In this document: one piece after another, positions 1 through 8,313 of the stretch | Position numbering within the stretch: the first letter of the stretch is position 1 | How the letters are laid out: every line of letters begins with the position of its first letter | Assembly: GCA_023439125.1 (NCBI GenBank) | Contig: JAEXOU010000019.1 | Location: forward strand, 62,001-126,000 | Length of the DNA: 64,000 nucleotides | Direction: 5' to 3' | From: Bacillota bacterium | GTDB lineage: Bacteria > Bacillota > Clostridia > Lachnospirales > Lachnospiraceae | Notes under the pieces: model-generated | Told to the model about the DNA's origin: nothing | The model's database searches: none | What the model saw: only the letters and a program-made list of their open reading frames with translations | Position numbers and translations under genes: made by a program

Positions 1-675
1 GATATTCCAGGATGTCGCATTGTTTATGAAACCGCAGTAGATGCTCCTTGGATTGTAATTGATGCGGGCCATCAAGAAAAGGGTAATTACAATAAAGAGG
101 CGATAGGACCGGGAGCAACAGAGAAAAAAGCGAAGGTCTCATCAGGGACACAAGGACGTTGGACGGGATTAGTAGAATACAAGCTCAATCTAAAAGTTGC
201 GATAAAATTACGAGATGCCTTACTAACCAAAGGATATAATATAATTATGATCAGGGAAACTAATGAAGTGGATATCAGTAATTCAGAGCGTGCGGCAATT
301 GCCAATGACATTAATGCAGATGCATTTATTCGAATTCATGCGAATGGTTCAGAGGATGCAAGTTCACAGGGAATGATGACAATCTGTCAAACTAAGGACA
401 ATCCTTATTGTGGGGAATTGTATGAAGATAGTTATCAGTTATCCGATTGTATTTTAGAGGGGATGCTAAACGCAACCGGTGCGAAAAATAAGGGCGTCTG
501 GGAGACAGATACAATGAGTGGTATTAACTGGTGTAGTGTTCCTGTGACAATAATTGAGATGGGATATATGACAAATAAGACTGAGGATGAATTATTAGCA
601 ACGGATGACTATCAGAACAAAATTGTGGATGGAATCGTGAAAGGTTTAGATGTTTATTTGAATGAACATGATTAA
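1..675 (+). CDS. N-acetylmuramoyl-L-alanine amidase (Amidase_3), 5'-truncated by window edge
   Basis: The frame is open from base 1 with no start, so the gene begins outside the window; 224 codons are visible. Family role: Amidase_3 zinc enzymes cut the bond between MurNAc and the first L-Ala of peptidoglycan, outside the membrane. Zinc-ligand and catalytic landmarks are present in order: IDAGHQ (His at visible residue 24), VEYKLNL (Glu 59), RIHANGS (His 113) and TIIEMGYMTN near residue 190 with the catalytic Glu. The ~17 residues before the catalytic domain suggest a linker from an upstream domain that is not visible. A strong terminator follows. The family call is firm; the full architecture is unknown. 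Confidence 0.9.
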   Translation, partial: DIPGCRIVYETAVDAPWIVIDAGHQEKGNYNKEAIGPGATEKKAKVSSGTQGRWTGLVEYKLNLKVAIKLRDALLTKGYNIIMIRETNEVDISNSERAAIANDINADAFIRIHANGSEDASSQGMMTICQTKDNPYCGELYEDSYQLSDCILEGMLNATGAKNKGVWETDTMSGINWCSVPVTIIEMGYMTNKTEDELLATDDYQNKIVDGIVKGLDVYLNEHD

Positions 676-741
676 TACATAAAGTGATAGAATTCATTAA
701 CCGTGTTTAAGCAGATGTATTCATCCAGATGAATGTGGATC

Positions 742-776
742 AATTAAAGAGGATATTTATCCTCTTTAATTTTTTT
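742..776 (+). terminator. Rho-independent terminator after the amidase
   Basis: A perfect 14-bp inverted repeat (742-755 with 758-771, core AAAGAGGATA/TATCCTCTTT) runs straight into a T-run ending at 776. Confidence 0.9.
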
Positions 777-1101
777 GCATAAAGGAAATTCCTCTGAATT
801 TCCTAATTGGTAAAATGATACGAAAAAAGTAATATTTACACAAAATTACTTTACATACAATAATTTAGTCTGTAAAATAGAGTATATCAGATTGGTAAAA
901 ATTACATATATTATTGTGCTGTTAGGTTGAGTAATTGAAGGTTATTAGATTTTTGGGAACTCTTTTTTAGAACACAGTAAACATTCATATACATAAAATA
1001 ATAAATTGATATTATTACTCAAGAAAAGTATGACAAGAAGAAAAACGATGCAAGAGAAGGCTTTGAATGAGTGAATATGCATATTTTAAGGAGGAAAATG
1101 T
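777..1101. other. AT-rich intergenic region with a small hairpin
   Basis: No gene is seen. A 9-bp hairpin (AGGAAATTC/GAATTTCCT, 783-804) lacks a T-run. The string TTTACATACAATAA (about 850-863) recurs upstream of ppdK near 37200. The ribosome site AAGGAGG of the next gene lies just before 1102. I could not place a convincing promoter. Confidence 0.5.
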
Positions 1102-2871
1102 ATGAAGTGTCAAGTTTGTGGGCATGAGTGTCCCCAAGGAGTGATATTTTGCTCTCAATGTGGTGCAAAGTTAGAGGCAGCTCCTACAAGTCAAAATCCA
1201 AAGGAAGACCCAGGTTTACAAGTAAATGTACAGGAGCAGAGCAATACATCAACGTCACCAGTACAGTTACAGCAAAATGAAACTCACCAAGCAGAACAGC
1301 CACAAATGTCTACAATGCAACAGCCAATGAATCAAAGTCAACTACAGATGAATTCGTCAAATTCTAATATGCAAACGACAAGGAAAAAGATTCCTATGAA
1401 GTTAATTGCTTTAGGAGGAGGAGCTCTTGTTGTAATTATTGTAGCGGTATTGCTTATTACAAAGTTCTTTTTTACGAGTTCAGACTATTTTTATTACAGT
1501 GAGGATTCGATTTCAGCATGGCGAGAATACATAGATCATGAAACTGGAGACATTTTTGTATTGAATGATAATATTATAGTAAGCGCAGAGGATATGGCTA
1601 ACTATACGTATAGTCCAGATTACTTAACATTTGCTGTATTGGCCTATGATGATACTTTATCTGTTGTTACGAAGAAGGGATTAGAAGAAATCGCTGAGCA
1701 AGTTAATAATTATGTAATTTCAGATGATGGTTCCAAGATAGTTTACATTGACTATGATGAAGATAGAGATGATATTGGAGATTTGTATTCGTATGATGTT
1801 GCAAAGGGAGAATCAAAAAAGATATCATCGAACTGTTTTTCAACAGATATCAAAATCTCACCGGATGGCAATAGTATAGCATATATCAAAGACTATGAAG
1901 ATGAGGATAAATTTAAACTTTTTACATCCATTGATGGGAAAGAAGCTGTAGTAGGAAATGGGATGATACCAATTGCTATATCTAATAATGGAAGTTATCT
2001 GTATTATCTAGATGGAGACAAGATATATGTAAAAACCACAGATGATAAACAACGACTAGCTTCTAATTATGATGGAACATTATATTTCAATTATGATTAT
2101 AGTGAAGTACTATATGAAGATGATGATAACACCTATATCAGCATTAAGGGTAGTGAAAAGCAGAAGGTTAGCGATGATGATTTTTATAGTATTGTACTAC
2201 CAGATCGTGTTATGATATCAGGGGGAAGATATTTAGATTCTTCCAGTTTTGGTAGTTACACTTACATTGTTTTGGGTATCAAGAATTTTACAAATCAAGT
2301 ATATGAATTGGATAGCGAATATTATTTCGTGGACTCTAAATTAGAATGCCATCCGATTTGCCCAGAATATGTTGACTGTGTAAAAATATCTGAGGATGGA
2401 AAAAGTATATTATATTCCTATGAAGGTAGTTTGTACTACCAAACTAATTTAACTGATAAAAAGTTAAAACCAGAGAGGATTGCAAAAGATATTGATATTG
2501 ATGAGTTTGTTGCAAATGCTGATTTGACAGATGTTTATTTTGTAAACTATGATGATGAATTAATGTACGTAAATTCTAAAGGTAAAACTAGTAAAATAGC
2601 AGATGATGTAAGTTTAGACTTCTTATATAAAGATTTTAAGGATGATACATTCTATTTCTTGCAAGACGAAGATGATGGTTATGGGACTTTGTATTACAGT
2701 AAAGAAGGTAGTAAAAAAACCAAAATCAAAGATGCTGATAATGTAAGGTTAGGTAGAAGATTAAATTGTCTTTATTATACGATTGATAATGGCGATGATA
2801 CATATAATAAATACATATTAAGGGAAGGAAAAGCAAAATTGTTTGTTGAAAATACGTTAAATAATTACTAA
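1102..2871 (+). CDS. Zinc-ribbon, single-pass membrane protein with beta-propeller-like extracellular part
   Basis: 589 aa. Residues 1-25 form a zinc ribbon with two CxxC pairs (CQVCGHEC and FCSQCGAK). A Gln/Asn/Ser-rich linker follows to about residue 93, then basic residues and one hydrophobic segment (about 100-122, ALVVIIVAVLLI). The remaining ~465 residues are very acidic, with repeating Y-Y-D-D and S-x-D-G-x-x-I-x-Y strands like WD40/TolB-type propeller blades (for example ISPDGNSIAYIKD). The predicted layout is ribbon inside, propeller outside. AAGGAGG supports the ATG. The ligand and function are unknown. A second ribbon-Gln-membrane protein lies at 22248-22862. Confidence 0.7.
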   Translation: MKCQVCGHECPQGVIFCSQCGAKLEAAPTSQNPKEDPGLQVNVQEQSNTSTSPVQLQQNETHQAEQPQMSTMQQPMNQSQLQMNSSNSNMQTTRKKIPMKLIALGGGALVVIIVAVLLITKFFFTSSDYFYYSEDSISAWREYIDHETGDIFVLNDNIIVSAEDMANYTYSPDYLTFAVLAYDDTLSVVTKKGLEEIAEQVNNYVISDDGSKIVYIDYDEDRDDIGDLYSYDVAKGESKKISSNCFSTDIKISPDGNSIAYIKDYEDEDKFKLFTSIDGKEAVVGNGMIPIAISNNGSYLYYLDGDKIYVKTTDDKQRLASNYDGTLYFNYDYSEVLYEDDDNTYISIKGSEKQKVSDDDFYSIVLPDRVMISGGRYLDSSSFGSYTYIVLGIKNFTNQVYELDSEYYFVDSKLECHPICPEYVDCVKISEDGKSILYSYEGSLYYQTNLTDKKLKPERIAKDIDIDEFVANADLTDVYFVNYDDELMYVNSKGKTSKIADDVSLDFLYKDFKDDTFYFLQDEDDGYGTLYYSKEGSKKTKIKDADNVRLGRRLNCLYYTIDNGDDTYNKYILREGKAKLFVENTLNNY

Positions 2872-2941
2872 GTTCTAGTGAGGAAACAAGGTTCAATTAC
2901 GAGTAGTTCGCAATTCTAGTTCTTTGCTCAATTAATCATGG

Positions 2942-2970
2942 GGTGTGATTCTATGAATTACACCTCATTT
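2942..2970 (+). terminator. Probable terminator
   Basis: GGTGTGATTC (2942-2951) pairs with GAATTACACC (2955-2964) through one G-T wobble and a 3-nt loop. The T-run is weak (TCATTTATT). Confidence 0.6.
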
Positions 2971-3068
2971 ATTATGAAGTATAACTTTTTTTATTTTATT
3001 TATAATACCATTATGCATAAATGAGAGAAGAGGAAAACTACTAGCATTTTCAGGAGGTTGGTCAAAAG

Positions 3069-3854
3069 GTGAATTCAATTGAGATTGTAGGTGGAATCAT
3101 TATTCCATTTCTTGGGACAACGTTAGGTGCAGCAGGTGTGTTCTTCTTTAAAAGAGAGTTGAGTGACTTATTACAAAGGTCGTTGCTGGGGTTTGCTTCT
3201 GGTGTTATGGTGGCAGCTGCCGTCTGGTCATTACTGCTACCTGCAATTGAGATGGCTAAACCGATGGGAAGATTATCATTTATTCCTGCATCCGTTGGGT
3301 TAGGTCTGGGAGTTGGATTTTTACTAGTCTTAGATAAAACAATTCCACACTTGCACTTACATGCGAAAAAGCCGGAGGGAAAGCCAAGCTCCTTAAAGAA
3401 AACTACGATGCTAGTACTTGCAGTAACACTTCATAATATACCAGAAGGAATGGCAGTTGGAGTCGTTTTTGCTGGTCTATTAACCAATCAAAGCAATGTT
3501 ACATTAGCTGGAGCTTACGCACTAGCAATTGGAATTGCAGTACAGAACTTTCCAGAGGGTGCTGTAATCTCTCTTCCACTAAAAAATGAGGGAGAAAGTA
3601 GAACAAAGGCATTTTTTCATGGTACATTATCCGGTATAGTTGAACCAATCGCATCAGTTTTGACTATACTATTATCAAAATTTGTCGTTCCTACTTTGCC
3701 TTATTTGCTATCGTTTGCAGCTGGTGCAATGCTCTATGTTGTAGTTGAAGAGTTAATACCAGAAGCCTCCGAAGGAAAGCATTCTAATGTTGGTGCAATT
3801 GGATTTGCACTTGGTTTCACAATTATGATGATATTAGATGTAGCTCTTGGTTAA
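3069..3854 (+). CDS. ZIP-family divalent metal transporter (ZupT-like)
   Basis: 261 aa, the usual length for bacterial ZIP carriers that bring zinc or other divalent metals into the cell. About eight hydrophobic segments are visible. The family's metal-site motifs are intact: HNIPEGMAVGV in TM4 and QNFPEGAVISLP in TM5. A short His-rich loop (HLHLHAKK, about residues 94-101) sits between TM3 and TM4, as is common. The start is GTG at 3069 with AGGAGG at 3052-3057. The gene stands alone between two terminators. Metal specificity cannot be read from sequence. Confidence 0.92.
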   Translation: MNSIEIVGGIIIPFLGTTLGAAGVFFFKRELSDLLQRSLLGFASGVMVAAAVWSLLLPAIEMAKPMGRLSFIPASVGLGLGVGFLLVLDKTIPHLHLHAKKPEGKPSSLKKTTMLVLAVTLHNIPEGMAVGVVFAGLLTNQSNVTLAGAYALAIGIAVQNFPEGAVISLPLKNEGESRTKAFFHGTLSGIVEPIASVLTILLSKFVVPTLPYLLSFAAGAMLYVVVEELIPEASEGKHSNVGAIGFALGFTIMMILDVALG

Positions 3855-3874
3855 TGTGAAAGATAAAATATGAT

Positions 3875-3911
3875 ATCCCCTGTATCAAATATGGTACAGG
3901 GGATGTCTTTT
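3875..3911 (+). terminator. Rho-independent terminator after the ZIP gene
   Basis: ATCCCCTGTA (3875-3884) pairs with TACAGGGGAT (3895-3904), followed by GTCTTTT. The next gene converges from the minus strand. Confidence 0.8.
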
Positions 3912-3978
3912 CAAATTTTTATACAAAGGAAAAGTTCATCGTATTTAGGTTACAGTTTTAGGTACATAGTTATTCTAA

Positions 3979-5436
3979 TTATTGATAGTAGGTATTTATT
4001 ATTCTAACGATACAATCATTCAGATTTTCAACCTGATAATCGCCTATGGTAGGTTTGAGGTGAGAATTTCCTATGCCACTATCATCAGTAAGGAAAGTAT
4101 AAGTTCCGCCTGTTAATATTGCGGTTGTTCTTAAAAAGGTCTCAGTATCTTTGTCTACTCCACTGGATGCTACAGGAATAATGCGGATTCCCTGTCTTGA
4201 CGCTTCAATCATCGACTTTTGCAAACTATCATTAATCTGAGTATCTCCACTATGAGGAGGTGCATCGAGGATAAGAAATAGCAATTTAACACTATCAGTA
4301 TTCCATTCATGATTAAAGATTCCATCATATAGCGCCTGATCAACAGCTTCAGGGTTGTCTCCACCGCCAGTTGCAACTTCCATATTCAGCTGTTCTTGTA
4401 TTGTTTCTGTGTCATAAGTAAATGCATTCGATTTTACTACATACTCGTCACCTTCATCGCGATAAAAGTTTACGCAATATCTTGTGTTCTGATCGGCTAC
4501 TTTTTTTGCGATATCTTTAAATTCTGTCTTAAGATAGCTAAGTTCATCTTCCATTGAACCAGTAGTGTCAAATACAAACATTAGATCGAGAGATTTGGTA
4601 CTAAAACTGTCATCGAGCACTAAAGTCACATCTTCATAAATCGGATCATTGGACTGGTTGTTGGCTTGTTCATTGACCGGTAGATCTGTTTGATTATCAT
4701 TCTGATTATTTGACTGATTATTAGAATTAGGTTCATCAATATTTGATGCTAATACAAGCTCTGTGCTAGTCGAATTGCCATTTTTACTTACTCTAATTGA
4801 TCCTGGAACTTGATTGCTATTCAATAAGTTGAAGAATACATATGCAACACCTTGGTAATTGGAGACGGATTCCCATATTACTTCTTCGGAATTGCTTAAG
4901 AGTTCAACTTTTGCATTTGTGACAGGGGTTTGATCTTTGCTAATAATTGTAACTATAATTCGATTCTTTGGGTTCATTCCGTAGGTTGGAGTAATTAATT
5001 GCCCGTTCATAATAAGATTGGTAAAGAATACCCAGTTATTATTGTCATTCCATTCACCTGCAGTTAATAATCCAGCTCGTATCTGATTGGTTACTTCAGG
5101 ACTTACTGAAATTTCGGTTCCTGGTTCTACACTTGCTGGCATTTCAGATTCGGTAAAATCTAGGGCTACATCAACATCATCCGATGTGGAAGAACCATAA
5201 GATTCTCCAGAACTTATCATTGTATCAGAATCAGAAGATTCCTTAGATTCTGTAGTCGTTACAATATCAAAAGCTTCTACCTTAGTTCTTTCTGGAGCTA
5301 CTGCTTCAGGAAGTCCTGAATTAATGGATGTTTCACCAGACCCATCAGAGTGGTTACTAGCTTCTTTTGCAGAACCACATCCCATTACCAACATCATCGT
5401 AAATGATAAAATAATACTAAGTATTCTCCTCTTCAT
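3979..5436 (-). CDS. Lipoprotein with von Willebrand factor A domain
   Basis: 485 aa. The signal peptide ends in a lipobox (LVMGC, lipidated Cys near residue 20), so the protein is probably anchored to the outer face of the membrane. It is Ser/Thr/Glu-rich to about residue 110. An Ig/carboxypeptidase-regulatory-like module follows at about 140-225 (TNAKVELLSN), then an Asn/Gln-rich linker (about 235-270). The C-terminal vWA domain starts at VFDTTGSMEDE (MIDAS DxTGS form; about residue 288) and continues with GGDNPEAVDQAL. vWA domains bind protein ligands through a metal ion; the partner is unknown. A GGGAGG site precedes the ATG. The gene is monocistronic and convergent with the ZIP gene. Confidence 0.85.
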   Translation of the reverse strand: MKRRILSIILSFTMMLVMGCGSAKEASNHSDGSGETSINSGLPEAVAPERTKVEAFDIVTTTESKESSDSDTMISSGESYGSSTSDDVDVALDFTESEMPASVEPGTEISVSPEVTNQIRAGLLTAGEWNDNNNWVFFTNLIMNGQLITPTYGMNPKNRIIVTIISKDQTPVTNAKVELLSNSEEVIWESVSNYQGVAYVFFNLLNSNQVPGSIRVSKNGNSTSTELVLASNIDEPNSNNQSNNQNDNQTDLPVNEQANNQSNDPIYEDVTLVLDDSFSTKSLDLMFVFDTTGSMEDELSYLKTEFKDIAKKVADQNTRYCVNFYRDEGDEYVVKSNAFTYDTETIQEQLNMEVATGGGDNPEAVDQALYDGIFNHEWNTDSVKLLFLILDAPPHSGDTQINDSLQKSMIEASRQGIRIIPVASSGVDKDTETFLRTTAILTGGTYTFLTDDSGIGNSHLKPTIGDYQVENLNDCIVRIINTYYQ

Positions 5437-5627
5437 AAATAAATGTCCTCCCTAAACTTGATATTTCTCAGCTTACACGCAGATGAGTTCCTCAACTCAT
5501 CTGTTATCGATGACTGATTTAATAATTAGACGACTTATTCACAATAGAGTTCCATTATTTTTATTTTTTTTACGGGGAGAAATTGTTTGGTGAAATAAAT
5601 AACTGACCTAAATCAATCAATTATTCA

Positions 5628-5656
5628 TTGCACAATGGAAAAGAATAGTATAAAAT
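5628..5656 (+). promoter_or_regulatory. Sigma-A-type promoter for the CofE-like gene
   Basis: TTGCAC (5628-5633), 17 bp, TAAAAT (5651-5656). Transcription would begin near 5663, downstream of the first in-frame ATG at 5661, which favours the start at 5700. Confidence 0.6.
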
Positions 5657-5699
5657 ACATATGGGCTACAAAAAATTTTTTAGCAAAGAAGGTCAAAAG

Positions 5700-6890
5700 A
5701 TGGAAAGAAAAGTAGGTACAATTTCAAGAGGTATTCGCTGCCCAATCATTAGAGAAGGCGACAATTTAGCAGAAATCGTAGTAGAAAGTGTATTAGATGC
5801 TGCGAATAGTGAAGGATTTCAATTAAGAGATAAGGATGTAATCTCTTTAACTGAATCAATAGTTGCACGAGCACAAGGAAATTATGCGTCGATTCAAGCA
5901 ATCGCTGGCGATGTAAAAGCAAAATTAGGCGGAGAAACAATTGGAATTATATTTCCGATTCTATCCAGAAATAGATTTGCAATTTGTCTCAAAGGCATGG
6001 CTATGGGGGCTAAAAAGGTTGTATTAATGTTAAGCTATCCAAGTGATGAGGTAGGGAATGAATTAGTATCCCTTGATAAAATAGATGCTGCAGGTATTAA
6101 TCCATATAGCGATGTATTGACATTAGCTCAATATCGAGAGCTATTTGGCGAAAATAAACATGAATTTACTGGTGTTGATTATGTTAAATATTATGAAGAA
6201 ATTATAAAAGAAACAGGCGCTGAAGTTGAAATTATCTTTGCCAATAATCCAAGGACAATTCTTAACTATACAAAGAATGTTATTACTTGTGATATACATA
6301 CACGTGCAAGAACAAAACGTATTCTAAAGGCTAGTGGAGCAGAAAATGTATGCGGTATGGATGATATATTAACTGCACCAATTAATGGAAGCGGCTGTAA
6401 TGAGAAGTATGGTTTATTAGGATCAAACAAATCAACAGAGAATACAATTAAATTATTCCCAAGAGAATGCTTTGATTTAGTGAAAGAGATTCAACAGAGA
6501 ATACTCGATATCACAGGTAAACATGTAGAAGTAATGGTATATGGAGACGGAGCATTCAAAGACCCACAGGGCAAGATATGGGAACTCGCAGATCCAGTCG
6601 TATCACCAGCATATACAGAAGGATTGATTGGTACTCCAAATGAGGTTAAGTTAAAATACCTAGCCGATAATGAATTTAAAGATCTAAGTGGTGTCGAGCT
6701 AAAAGAAGCAATCTCAAAGTATATTAAAGAAAAGAATGATAATCTAGTAGGTAATATGGCATCCCAAGGAACAACACCAAGACAATTAACAGACCTAATT
6801 GGTTCCTTGTGTGACTTAACAAGTGGCTCTGGTGATAAAGGAACGCCTGTTGTACTAGTACAAGGATATTTTGATAATTACACAAACTAA
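5700..6890 (+). CDS. CofE-like F420-0:gamma-glutamyl ligase family protein
   Basis: 396 aa from the chosen start. Family (PF01996): CofE adds L-glutamate to coenzyme F420-0 using GTP; the many clostridial homologues have no proven substrate because these organisms are not known to make F420. Visible support includes the N-terminal RCPIIREGDNL, DVISLTESIVARAQGNYA, IIFPILSRNRFAICLKG and GSNKSTENTIKLFP blocks, and GDGAFKDPQGKIWELADP in the C-terminal half. An in-frame ATG at 5661 has no ribosome site and lies at the predicted transcription start, so I chose ATG 5700 (AAGAAGG upstream). The gene is single, with no cofC/cofD-like neighbour in the window. The reaction is unknown. Confidence 0.8.
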   Translation: MERKVGTISRGIRCPIIREGDNLAEIVVESVLDAANSEGFQLRDKDVISLTESIVARAQGNYASIQAIAGDVKAKLGGETIGIIFPILSRNRFAICLKGMAMGAKKVVLMLSYPSDEVGNELVSLDKIDAAGINPYSDVLTLAQYRELFGENKHEFTGVDYVKYYEEIIKETGAEVEIIFANNPRTILNYTKNVITCDIHTRARTKRILKASGAENVCGMDDILTAPINGSGCNEKYGLLGSNKSTENTIKLFPRECFDLVKEIQQRILDITGKHVEVMVYGDGAFKDPQGKIWELADPVVSPAYTEGLIGTPNEVKLKYLADNEFKDLSGVELKEAISKYIKEKNDNLVGNMASQGTTPRQLTDLIGSLCDLTSGSGDKGTPVVLVQGYFDNYTN

Positions 6891-6937
6891 TATCTGACTT
6901 TTTGGTGTATCGAATGTTTGTGATTTAGAAAGATTAT

Positions 6938-7040
6938 AAAAAGAGCTTAATGGTAAACTTTCTTTTATGTGATGGATACAAGTCCATAAGAACATGTGGG
7001 ACCTGTGAGTCATTCAAAAGATACCATCAAGCTCTTTTTA
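6938..7040 (+). terminator. Terminator-like RNA structure with a 66-nt structured loop
   Basis: AAAAAGAGCTT plus ATGGTA (6938-6955) pairs with TACCAT plus AAGCTCTTTTT (7022-7039), 17 pairs around one A-C mismatch, ending in a T-run. The closed 66-nt interior holds a further hairpin (TGGA...TCCA). It probably ends the CofE-like transcript, but the interior is larger than a simple terminator needs, so a small RNA or leader is possible. The next promoter starts immediately after it. Confidence 0.65.
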
Positions 7041-7069
7041 TTGAACTGTATCACACTTTCGTCTATAAT
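7041..7069 (+). promoter_or_regulatory. Promoter for the PHP phosphatase gene
   Basis: TTGAAC (7041-7046), 17 bp, TATAAT (7064-7069). Confidence 0.75.
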
Positions 7070-7182
7070 TGATTGTTGTCACGACATCATATATGTAAAA
7101 GAAAATTACTTTTAATAAGTAATTAATTGTTTGTCGTAGGGAATAATGAAGCACATATACTAAGAGTAGGAAAGGTAATAGA

Positions 7183-7911
7183 ATGAAAGATATAATTGAT
7201 TTGCATACACATACATTAGCAAGTGGTCATGCATATAGTACAATAAATGAGATGGCACAGGAGGCTGCGAAAAAGGGGATTCAGTTGCTTGGAATAACAG
7301 AACATGCTCCTATGCTACCTGGAACTTGTCATCTCTTTTATTTTGAAAATCTTCATGTAGTTCCAAGAGAACTTTATGGAGTAAAATTACTTCTTGGTAG
7401 TGAAGTTAACATCTTAGATTATGAGGGAACCCTTGATTTAGATAACTCAGTACTTCGGAAATTGGATCTTTGCATTGCAAGTATTCATCCACCATGCTTT
7501 ACGAAAGGGACAAAAGAAGAGAATACAAATGCAATTGTAAATGCAATGAAAAATCGTTATATCAGTATCATTGGTCACCCAGATGATGGTAGATATGAAA
7601 TGGATTATGAGGTTATTGTTAAGGCGGCAAAGGAGTATGGAGTAATGCTTGAGATTAACAATGCTTCAGTATCTCCAGGAAGCTTTCGACAAAATACACG
7701 TGAGAATGATTTGCTAATGTTATCATATTGCAAAAAATATCAGGTTCCAGTAATTTTAGGAAGTGATGCTCATATTGCATACGATGTTGGTAAGCATGAT
7801 TCTGCTTGGGCTGTGATTAATGAAGCTCAGTTTCCAGAGGAGCTTGTAATGAATGATAAACCTGAACAGGTTATAGCGATGATTCAAAAGAGAAGAGAGA
7901 ATTGTTGTTAG
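7183..7911 (+). CDS. PHP-domain phosphatase (YcdX-like)
   Basis: 242 aa. PHP enzymes use a multi-metal site to hydrolyse phosphate esters. The metal-ligand blocks are all present in order: DLHTHT (residue 6 onward), ITEHAPM, GSEVNILD, IASIHPP, IIGHPDDG, LEINNAS and GSDAHI. Length and motif order match the YcdX-type phosphatase group better than HisJ histidinol phosphatase. The substrate is unknown. It has its own promoter and a terminator-like hairpin after it. Confidence 0.88.
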   Translation: MKDIIDLHTHTLASGHAYSTINEMAQEAAKKGIQLLGITEHAPMLPGTCHLFYFENLHVVPRELYGVKLLLGSEVNILDYEGTLDLDNSVLRKLDLCIASIHPPCFTKGTKEENTNAIVNAMKNRYISIIGHPDDGRYEMDYEVIVKAAKEYGVMLEINNASVSPGSFRQNTRENDLLMLSYCKKYQVPVILGSDAHIAYDVGKHDSAWAVINEAQFPEELVMNDKPEQVIAMIQKRRENCC

Positions 7912-7932
7912 TATTTCCAGAATAAGAAATAG

Positions 7933-7961
7933 TTGACAAACTAAATATGCGCTGATATTAT
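7933..7961 (+). promoter_or_regulatory. Near-consensus promoter upstream of glnA
   Basis: TTGACA (7933-7938), 17 bp, TATTAT (7956-7961). The predicted start near 7968 is only a few bases before the terminator hairpin at 7973. The nearest downstream gene on this strand is glnA. Confidence 0.75.
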
Positions 7962-7972
7962 GAATAATTATA

Positions 7973-8010
7973 GGCAAAGGTGTCTCTTAGGGACGTCTTT
8001 GCCCTTTTTT
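7973..8010 (+). terminator. Terminator hairpin at the very start of the glnA leader (candidate attenuator)
   Basis: GGCAAAGGTGTCTC (7973-7986) pairs fully, with wobbles, with GGGACGTCTTTGCC (7990-8003) around a TTA loop, followed by six Ts. It could simply end the PHP transcript. It lies about 5 nt after the predicted start of a strong promoter, so it would also stop most transcripts heading to glnA unless overcome. Confidence 0.75.
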
Positions 8011-8035
8011 AAATTCAAAAATCCAGGTGTCAAAA

Positions 8036-8274
8036 GTTCTTAAGAAAGAAGTTTGAAGTAATGTTATGAATATGTGATGACAAACATAATTTATCCGCAA
8101 CACGCTTTCGCTTGAATGAAGTTCGTAACGGTACATAGGGGCCTAAAATACAGGCCCAAAGTACCGACGACTTCATAACAGTATGCTCCTAAATTATGTT
8201 AGTCATCCCATATTCAGCAAGTCTATTGATGTGCAAAATGACGAATAACATTATAGAAAAGTACTTTTGACACC
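8036..8274. repeat. Palindromic dispersed repeat, copy A (in glnA leader)
   Basis: A 239-bp element with terminal inverted repeats GGTGTCAAAAGT...ACTTTTGACACC. It is an imperfect palindrome along its whole length, centred on GGGGCCTA...CAGGCCC. It shares GCAACACGCT, CGCTTGAATGAAG and AGTACCGACGACTTCATA with copies at 30128-30339 and 30371-30489, and its end sequences with the copy at 63918-64000. No ORF; resembles a MITE or large REP-type element. Confidence 0.85.
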
Positions 8275-8313
8275 CAAATCATTAAAATAACATAATCAAA
8301 GGAGAGGTGTAAG

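Noticed and set aside
5661..5699. Upstream ATG of the CofE-like gene as the start
   Set aside because: It lacks a ribosome site and lies at the predicted transcription start; ATG 5700 is better supported.
8020..8280. CRISPR array or riboswitch in the glnA leader
   Set aside because: There is no short direct repeat-spacer pattern, and the sequence is one palindromic element found at three other sites.
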